Origin: Bacillus suaedaesalsae
Lineage (GTDB): Bacteria > Bacillota > Bacilli > Bacillales > SA4
DNA length: 64,000 bases
Assembly (NCBI RefSeq): GCF_016890225.1
Contig: NZ_JAFELM010000036.1
Coordinates: forward strand, 1 to 64,000
Reading direction: 5' to 3'
Part shown: piece after piece, positions 59,661 to 64,000 of the stretch
How the letters are laid out: each line of letters starts with the position of its first letter
How positions within the stretch are numbered: position 1 is the stretch's first letter
The notes under the pieces: model-generated
The model's database searches: none
Seen by the model: only the letters and a program-made list of their open reading frames with translations
What the model was told of the DNA's origin: nothing
Position numbers and translations under genes: made by a program

Positions 59661-61526
59661 TTATTTTACTTCTTTCTTCCAAAAACCAACCATAAGTGCA
59701 GTCACGATTGAACCAATCGCAATGGCTAACAGGTAAAGGAATGGATTACCGTTTACTGTCCAAAATACGAATAGTCCACCGTGTGGAGCAGGTAAACCAA
59801 TTCCAAATAACATAGACAAAGCTCCAGCTAGAGCAGATCCAACGATGATAGATGGAATCACTCTACCAGGATCTGCTGCTGCAAAAGGAATGGCACCCTC
59901 TGTAATAAAAGAGGCACCCATAATATAGTTTGTCTTTCCAGCATCACGTTCTGCTTGAGTGAACTTTCTCTTAAATAAAGTTGTTGCTAATGCTAAACCT
60001 AGCGGAGGAACCATACCTCCTGCCATAATCGCAGCATGTGGCGCAAAGTTCCCTGCATCAATCATAGCAATACCGAATGTAAACGCAGCTTTATTGATTG
60101 GGCCACCCATATCTACTGCCATCATTCCACCGAGAAGTAATCCCATTAAGACTAAGTTTCCTGTACCAAGCCCTTGCAACCATGCAGTTAATCCTTCATT
60201 TAACGCACGAACAGGATCAATAATAACAAACATCATCAGTATTCCAGTCAAGAGAATCCCAAATAGTGGATATAATAGAACTGGCTTAATACCTTCTAAT
60301 GACTGTGGTAGTCCCTTGAACAAATACTTTAATAGAACAACTAAATATCCTGCTAAGAAACCAGCGATAAGACCACCTAAGAAGCCAGCCCCACCTGTAG
60401 CTGCCATAAATCCACCGACCATACCTGGAGCAAACCCTGGTCTGTCAGCAATACTCATCGCAATAAACCCGGCAAGTACAGGAATCATTAATCCAAAGGC
60501 ATTTCCTCCACCGATTGTCATTAAAGCTTCAGCAATCGGATGATAGCTTGGGTCGTTAGGATCAGCAGATTTGATTCCAAAGAAGAATGAAAGGGCAATT
60601 AAGATACCTCCACCTACAACAAATGGCAGCATATTTGAGACTCCATTCATTAAGTGCTTATAAAAGCCTGAGCGCTCAGAACGCTCTCCCCCGTCACTAT
60701 CCTTTTCAGTCGTTGAACTTTGTAAAATAGGTGCATCACCAGCTGCAGCTTTGTTTAAAAGCTCTTCTGGCTTGCGAATTGCTTGTGTAACTGGAACTTG
60801 AATCACGGGCTTACCTTTAAAAGGTGTTAAATCTACCTTTGTATCAGCAGCCACAATAATTGCCGTTGCTTTTTCTATTTCACCAGGAGTTAATCTGTTT
60901 TTCACTCCACTTGAACCGTTCGTTTGTACCTTAATATCTAGACCTAGTTCTTTCGCTTTTGCCTTTAGTGAATCTGCAGCCATATACGTATGAGCAATCC
61001 CAGTTGGGCATGCCGTAACAGCTAAGATTAAATCAGATCCCTTTGATACTGGTTGATCATCCGGCTCTTCAGCTGCTTCTTTTTCGTCAATTGCTCTCAG
61101 CACATCTCCTACTGTTGTAGCAGATTCAATTTTTAAACGGAACGCTGGGTCCATTAAAAAGGAGGATAGGCGAGATAATGTTTCTAGATGCTCATTATTC
61201 GCTCCTTCACTTGCTGCAATCATAAAGAACAGATGACTTGGCGCCCCATCTAACGCTTCATAATCAATGCCTTCTGTTGAACGACCAAATGCGATGGCTG
61301 GAACCTTTACAGCATTTGTCTTTGCATGAGGGATGGCAATTCCCTCACCAATTCCTGTTGTACTTTGTGCTTCACGAGCTAATATGGCTTCTTTATATTT
61401 TTCTTTATCGTTTAAGCGGCCAGCAGAATCAAGTTTATCTACTAATTCCTGAATCACTTCTGCCTTTGTTTTTGACTTTAAGTCTAATAGGATTGTATCT
61501 TCTCTTAAAAGTTCTGTTATTTTCAT
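59661..61526 (-). CDS. fruA: PTS fructose transporter subunit IIABC
   Basis: A 621-aa enzyme II with the domain order A-B-C, as in B. subtilis FruA. The IIA His is in GIGEGIAIPHAKTNAV (about residue 65). The IIB Cys is in VTACPTGIAHTYMAADSL (about 175). IIC begins near 290 with eight or more helices (LPFVVGGGILIALSFFFG, GGAGFLGGLIAGFLAGY, MGGPINKAAFTFG). It imports fructose as fructose 1-phosphate, the substrate of FruK, 12 bases upstream. Confidence 0.96.
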   Translation of the reverse strand: MKITELLREDTILLDLKSKTKAEVIQELVDKLDSAGRLNDKEKYKEAILAREAQSTTGIGEGIAIPHAKTNAVKVPAIAFGRSTEGIDYEALDGAPSHLFFMIAASEGANNEHLETLSRLSSFLMDPAFRLKIESATTVGDVLRAIDEKEAAEEPDDQPVSKGSDLILAVTACPTGIAHTYMAADSLKAKAKELGLDIKVQTNGSSGVKNRLTPGEIEKATAIIVAADTKVDLTPFKGKPVIQVPVTQAIRKPEELLNKAAAGDAPILQSSTTEKDSDGGERSERSGFYKHLMNGVSNMLPFVVGGGILIALSFFFGIKSADPNDPSYHPIAEALMTIGGGNAFGLMIPVLAGFIAMSIADRPGFAPGMVGGFMAATGGAGFLGGLIAGFLAGYLVVLLKYLFKGLPQSLEGIKPVLLYPLFGILLTGILMMFVIIDPVRALNEGLTAWLQGLGTGNLVLMGLLLGGMMAVDMGGPINKAAFTFGIAMIDAGNFAPHAAIMAGGMVPPLGLALATTLFKRKFTQAERDAGKTNYIMGASFITEGAIPFAAADPGRVIPSIIVGSALAGALSMLFGIGLPAPHGGLFVFWTVNGNPFLYLLAIAIGSIVTALMVGFWKKEVK

Positions 61527-61538
61527 TTTCTTTCCCCC

Positions 61539-62453
61539 TTATTCCACTACTTCTATCTCAATTTGTAGTAGAATCTTCTCCACATCTTTTTTCTCACATA
61601 AGTCAGCTGAAAATGCTGTCGCTGTGCCAGAAGCTACACCGAAACGGAAAGCATGTTCAAACGTTTCACCTAAAGTGAGTGCTGCTAAAAAGCCCGCTAC
61701 TGTTGAGTCTCCAGCTCCTACTGAATTTTTCACTTCACCCTTTGGAACTTGTGCAGTCACAACCATATGATGACTTACTAATACAGCACCTTGTCCGCCC
61801 ATTGAGATGATGATGTTTTGCGGACCTCTTTCTAATAGCTTCCTGCCATATTGAATAGCCTCTTGCTTTGTTTCAATTTTGGCCCCTACAAGCTCTCCTA
61901 ATTCATGATGATTAGGCTTAATTAAGTAAGGCTTGTATTGCAGTACTTCGTGTAACAATGTCCCAGATACGTCTGCGACTAAAGGAATCCCCTTCTCATT
62001 ACAAAGAGTGGCAAGGGATTTAAAGAATTCTAGTGATACAGATGGTGGAAAACTTCCTGCTAGAACAAAGTAATCTTTCTCAGTAAGGGAAGAAACTTGT
62101 TCGTACAAAGCTTCTTGGTGGTCTTTAGAAATGATAGGCCCACTGCCATTTATTTCTGTTTCCACATCCGCTTTCAATTTGATGTTAATTCTAGTTGGTT
62201 CTTCGTGTTGAATAAATGAAGTTGAAATGGATTCTGATTGCAAATAACTTTTTATATAGTCACCTGTAAATCCACCTACAAAACCTAGGGCAACACTATC
62301 AATTCCGAGCCGCTTTAAAACACGGGAAACATTAATTCCTTTACCACCTGGATAAAACGCCGTTTCATTCGTTCGATTTAATTCCCCAAGTTTTACGTCT
62401 TCTACTGTAACTACATAGTCAATCGAAGGGTTTAATGTACATGTGTATATCAT
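61539..62453 (-). CDS. fruK: 1-phosphofructokinase
   Basis: A 304-aa PfkB-family kinase. Seen: LNPSIDYVVTVEDVKLGELNR, FYPGGKGINVSRVLKRLG and the C-terminal catalytic VGAGDSTVAGFLAAL (Asp). It phosphorylates fructose 1-phosphate to fructose 1,6-bisphosphate. It overlaps the fruR stop by four bases. Family starts with MIYTCTLNPS, as here. Confidence 0.96.
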   Translation of the reverse strand: MIYTCTLNPSIDYVVTVEDVKLGELNRTNETAFYPGGKGINVSRVLKRLGIDSVALGFVGGFTGDYIKSYLQSESISTSFIQHEEPTRINIKLKADVETEINGSGPIISKDHQEALYEQVSSLTEKDYFVLAGSFPPSVSLEFFKSLATLCNEKGIPLVADVSGTLLHEVLQYKPYLIKPNHHELGELVGAKIETKQEAIQYGRKLLERGPQNIIISMGGQGAVLVSHHMVVTAQVPKGEVKNSVGAGDSTVAGFLAALTLGETFEHAFRFGVASGTATAFSADLCEKKDVEKILLQIEIEVVE

Positions 62454-63202
62454 GCTGTCACAACCTCTATTGATGTTTTACTTTTATATTTTGAAAGAAT
62501 TTCCGCATCTATATCATTTGTTAAAATAGTAGCTTCATTCAAATTTGCGACTTTTGCAAAGGTTACTTCATTAAATTTTGTATTATCAGCTAATACGTAT
62601 GTTTTTTGTCCAAGATGAATGGCAAGCCCTTTAATGCTTGCTTCTTCGGGATCTGGAGTTGTAAATCCATATTCTAGGTGAATTCCATTTACACCGATAA
62701 ACGATTTATCGAAACGAAATTCCTTCAACCCATTCATTGCCCCAGCACCAACTAATGCCTTTGTTTTTTTCTTGATATAACCGCCTGTTAAGAAGGTTGT
62801 TATATTTTGATCCAAAAGTGCTTCAAGGTGTGTGAGTCCATTCGTTACTACTTTTATTTCCTTTGCTTTTATATGTGGAATCATTTGAAATACAGTTGTG
62901 CCTGCATCAAGATAAATACAATCACCATCATGAATTAAACTTGCTGCATAGCGAGCAATCGCTTCTTTCTCATGGAGGTTTTTGGTAGATTTCTCTGAAA
63001 TACTTAGCTCTTCACCCTTTTGAGTAAGTAAAGAAGCTCCTCCATGAACACGCTTTAATTTTTTATCTTTTTCAAGTTGATCTAAATCACGGCGGATTGT
63101 AGATTCTGATGTATTCGTTGCTTCTACTAAATCCTGAAGCTTGATAACATGCTTCAACTCTAACAATTCCAAGATAATACGATGTCTCTCCGGCGTGAGC
63201 AC
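62450..63202 (-). CDS. fruR: DeoR-family repressor of the fructose operon
   Basis: A 250-aa DeoR regulator. The winged helix is in RHRIILELLELKHVIKLQDLVEATNTSESTIRRDLDQLE (residues 5-45, DeoR signature). The sugar-phosphate domain follows with DAGTTVFQMIP, TNGLTHLEALL and TGGYIKKKTKALVGAGA. It is relieved by fructose 1-phosphate in the family. The start is GTG behind GAGGAGG. It heads fruR-fruK-fruA. Confidence 0.94.
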   Translation of the reverse strand: MLTPERHRIILELLELKHVIKLQDLVEATNTSESTIRRDLDQLEKDKKLKRVHGGASLLTQKGEELSISEKSTKNLHEKEAIARYAASLIHDGDCIYLDAGTTVFQMIPHIKAKEIKVVTNGLTHLEALLDQNITTFLTGGYIKKKTKALVGAGAMNGLKEFRFDKSFIGVNGIHLEYGFTTPDPEEASIKGLAIHLGQKTYVLADNTKFNEVTFAKVANLNEATILTNDIDAEILSKYKSKTSIEVVTA

Positions 63203-63270
63203 GAGACCACCTCCTCATAAATCAACGAGTAACCTTGATTCCATCATAATGAAATCCCTTTCAACTTTCA

Positions 63271-63290
63271 ATCATTTTCTATCATTTTCA
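63271..63290 (-). promoter_or_regulatory. Candidate FruR operator, tandem decamers
   Basis: Two tandem 10-bp units, ATCATTTTCT and ATCATTTTCA (plus-strand reading), then related TTCA/ATCAGTTTC words up to 63310. The spacing of about one helical turn suits a DeoR-type tetramer. It lies about 70 bases upstream of fruR. Inferred only. Confidence 0.4.
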
Positions 63291-63389
63291 TTCAAAAAGA
63301 ATCAGTTTCGTTCACAAAAACGTTCATGAATAACCAAGATCAACTAAACAAACCTATTTATGGGAACAAATAGCGCATGCGCCCCGTTT

Positions 63390-63457
63390 AGCCTCAGGCA
63401 AAGCAAATGTTCCGGTGTCCCTCTTTTTATATGACCTTAGGCTGGGTGCTGGAGCTC
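63390..63457 (+). ncRNA. Structured element, copy 2 of the yfiY-leader motif
   Basis: AGCCTCAGGCAAAGCAA and, after about 25 bases, GACCTTAGGCTGGGTGCTGGAGC. AGCCT..AGG pairs with CCT..AGGCT, replacing the CTTCAGG/CCTGAGG helix of copy 1. No plus-strand gene follows it; it lies upstream of fruR on the opposite strand. Confidence 0.45.
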
Positions 63458-63507
63458 GATTAAGACTACACAAAAACATAAGGTGCACTCCATACTTCTT
63501 AAACTGA

Positions 63508-63541
63508 ATGAAAAAGCTGTTAGAGTTCCCCCTAACAGCTC
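63508..63541 (-). terminator. Terminator of the yckD-like gene
   Basis: Perfect 9-bp stem AGCTGTTAG/CTAACAGCT, then TTTTTC on the minus strand. Confidence 0.8.
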
Positions 63542-63548
63542 TTCCTCA

Positions 63549-63869
63549 TTATTTGTGGTGGCGATGTTTATGACGATCCCACTTAGGTATATAATTATTT
63601 TCCTCTAGTTCCTTCATATGTAATTCCATTTTTTCAAGAATGAACTTTCCTTTTTCCTCTGTAAATACACCATATTCAACATACTTTGAAACTACCTCTT
63701 TTTTCTTCTCATATACCTCGCGATGTAACGCAGCAAGTTCTTCCTTTTGTTCAGCTGTTAACGTTACCTTTGGAGCTTGCTTTTGCTGGTCTGTATTGGC
63801 TGCTGCAGATGAACATGTGATAGATAAAGTGACTAGCATCATCGAAACAATCGTCATGAACTTTTTCAT
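63549..63869 (-). CDS. YckD-like DUF2680 secreted protein
   Basis: A 106-aa protein with a signal peptide (residues 1-24, AGC/SSAAA-type cleavage near SITCSSAAANTD). The mature part is a helical DUF2680 domain with KVTLTAEQKEELAALHREVYEKKKEVVSKYVEYGVFTEEKG, ending in a Lys/His-rich tail (WDRHKHRHHK). Function unknown; the His tail may bind metal. The start is the ATG 8 bases behind AAAGGAGG; the TTG one codon earlier is rejected. Confidence 0.85.
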   Translation of the reverse strand: MKKFMTIVSMMLVTLSITCSSAAANTDQQKQAPKVTLTAEQKEELAALHREVYEKKKEVVSKYVEYGVFTEEKGKFILEKMELHMKELEENNYIPKWDRHKHRHHK

Positions 63870-63941
63870 CAATTATTCCTCCTTTAATCATTCCTCTTTT
63901 AAGATGATTTGTTAAATTGAAGGAAAACATGCATAAAATAG

Positions 63942-63967
63942 AAAAAAAGTGCTAAATACTAGCACTT
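63942..63967 (-). terminator. Terminator of a minus-strand gene beyond the window
   Basis: Stem AAGTGCTA/TAGCACTT followed by TTTTTTTC on the minus strand. Its gene must lie to the right of position 63970. Confidence 0.65.
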
Positions 63968-64000
63968 CTTCCAGTGAGAAACGAGAAATAATTCTTTTTA

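Overview
The window is about 64 kb of low-GC (roughly 38-40 percent by eye) Firmicute chromosome. Gene content and order point to the family Bacillaceae. Most of it follows the Bacillus subtilis yun-suf-yur-yus segment: yunF-yunD-yunC, sufCDSUB, yurZ, metNPQ, yusD, yusE-yusF, yusG, gcvH, yusI, fadN-fadA-fadE, yuzL, fadM and yusU/yusV. Strong Shine-Dalgarno sites, frequent GTG/TTG starts, S-box (SAM-I) leaders, Fur boxes and a FadR box all fit that group. I saw no tRNA, rRNA, prophage or CRISPR array.

Layout. 1-1.45 kb: an IS150-type IS3-family element whose left end lies outside the window. 1.5-5.3 kb: an HD-GYP protein and the yunF-yunD-yunC cluster. 5.6-10.8 kb: the complete SUF Fe-S assembly operon sufC-D-S-U-B. 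11-15.1 kb: a small unknown ORF, yurZ, and the methionine importer metN-P-Q under a SAM riboswitch. 15.2-24.2 kb: a block inserted between metN and yusD relative to B. subtilis. It holds a transsulfuration-free methionine route: metX and hom under one S-box, then a second S-box directly behind hom that controls a homocysteine synthase fused to a CoA-binding domain, an SsuABC-like importer and an acetyl-CoA-synthetase-like ligase. 24.5-28.8 kb: yusD, then a second inserted block in which a GntR regulator, an ABC transporter and an ECF sigma factor are cotranscribed. 29-31 kb: yusE, yusF, yusG, gcvH, yusI. 31.2-37 kb: the FadR-controlled beta-oxidation operon fadN-fadA-fadE, with repeat elements between its genes. 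37.2-41 kb: yuzL (too short for a 60-codon cutoff), a 21-bp-period intergenic repeat array, a beta-propeller surface protein and a proline dehydrogenase-like gene. 41-48.6 kb: mixed accessory genes (an orphan peptide-type permease pair, a ZIP transporter, an Lrp regulator divergent from a cysteine hydrolase and an acetyltransferase, a membrane protein, a Nudix hydrolase, TrhO). 48.7-53.9 kb: a complete hydroxamate-siderophore uptake locus (yfiY, yfiZ, yfhA, yusV, a FhuF-like reductase, yusU) with three Fur boxes in the divergent promoter region. 54-57.4 kb: an MFS transporter, a TM2 protein and an asparagine synthetase. 57.5-63.2 kb: fruR-fruK-fruA followed by ptsH-ptsI. 63.5 kb to the end: a YckD-like secreted protein and the terminator of a gene beyond the window.

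How the genes work together. Iron and sulfur dominate: siderophore import and ferric reduction supply iron, SUF builds Fe-S clusters, and two separately riboswitch-controlled systems supply methionine by import and by synthesis. Fatty acid breakdown and the fructose PTS provide carbon.

The least explained observations are four: the S-box operon joining OAH sulfhydrylase, a sulfonate-type importer and an acetyl-CoA-synthetase paralog; the GntR/ABC/ECF-sigma operon with no recognisable anti-sigma factor; a structured element present twice, once in the yfiY leader and once beside fruR; and the regularly spaced TTCGGCGA repeat array.
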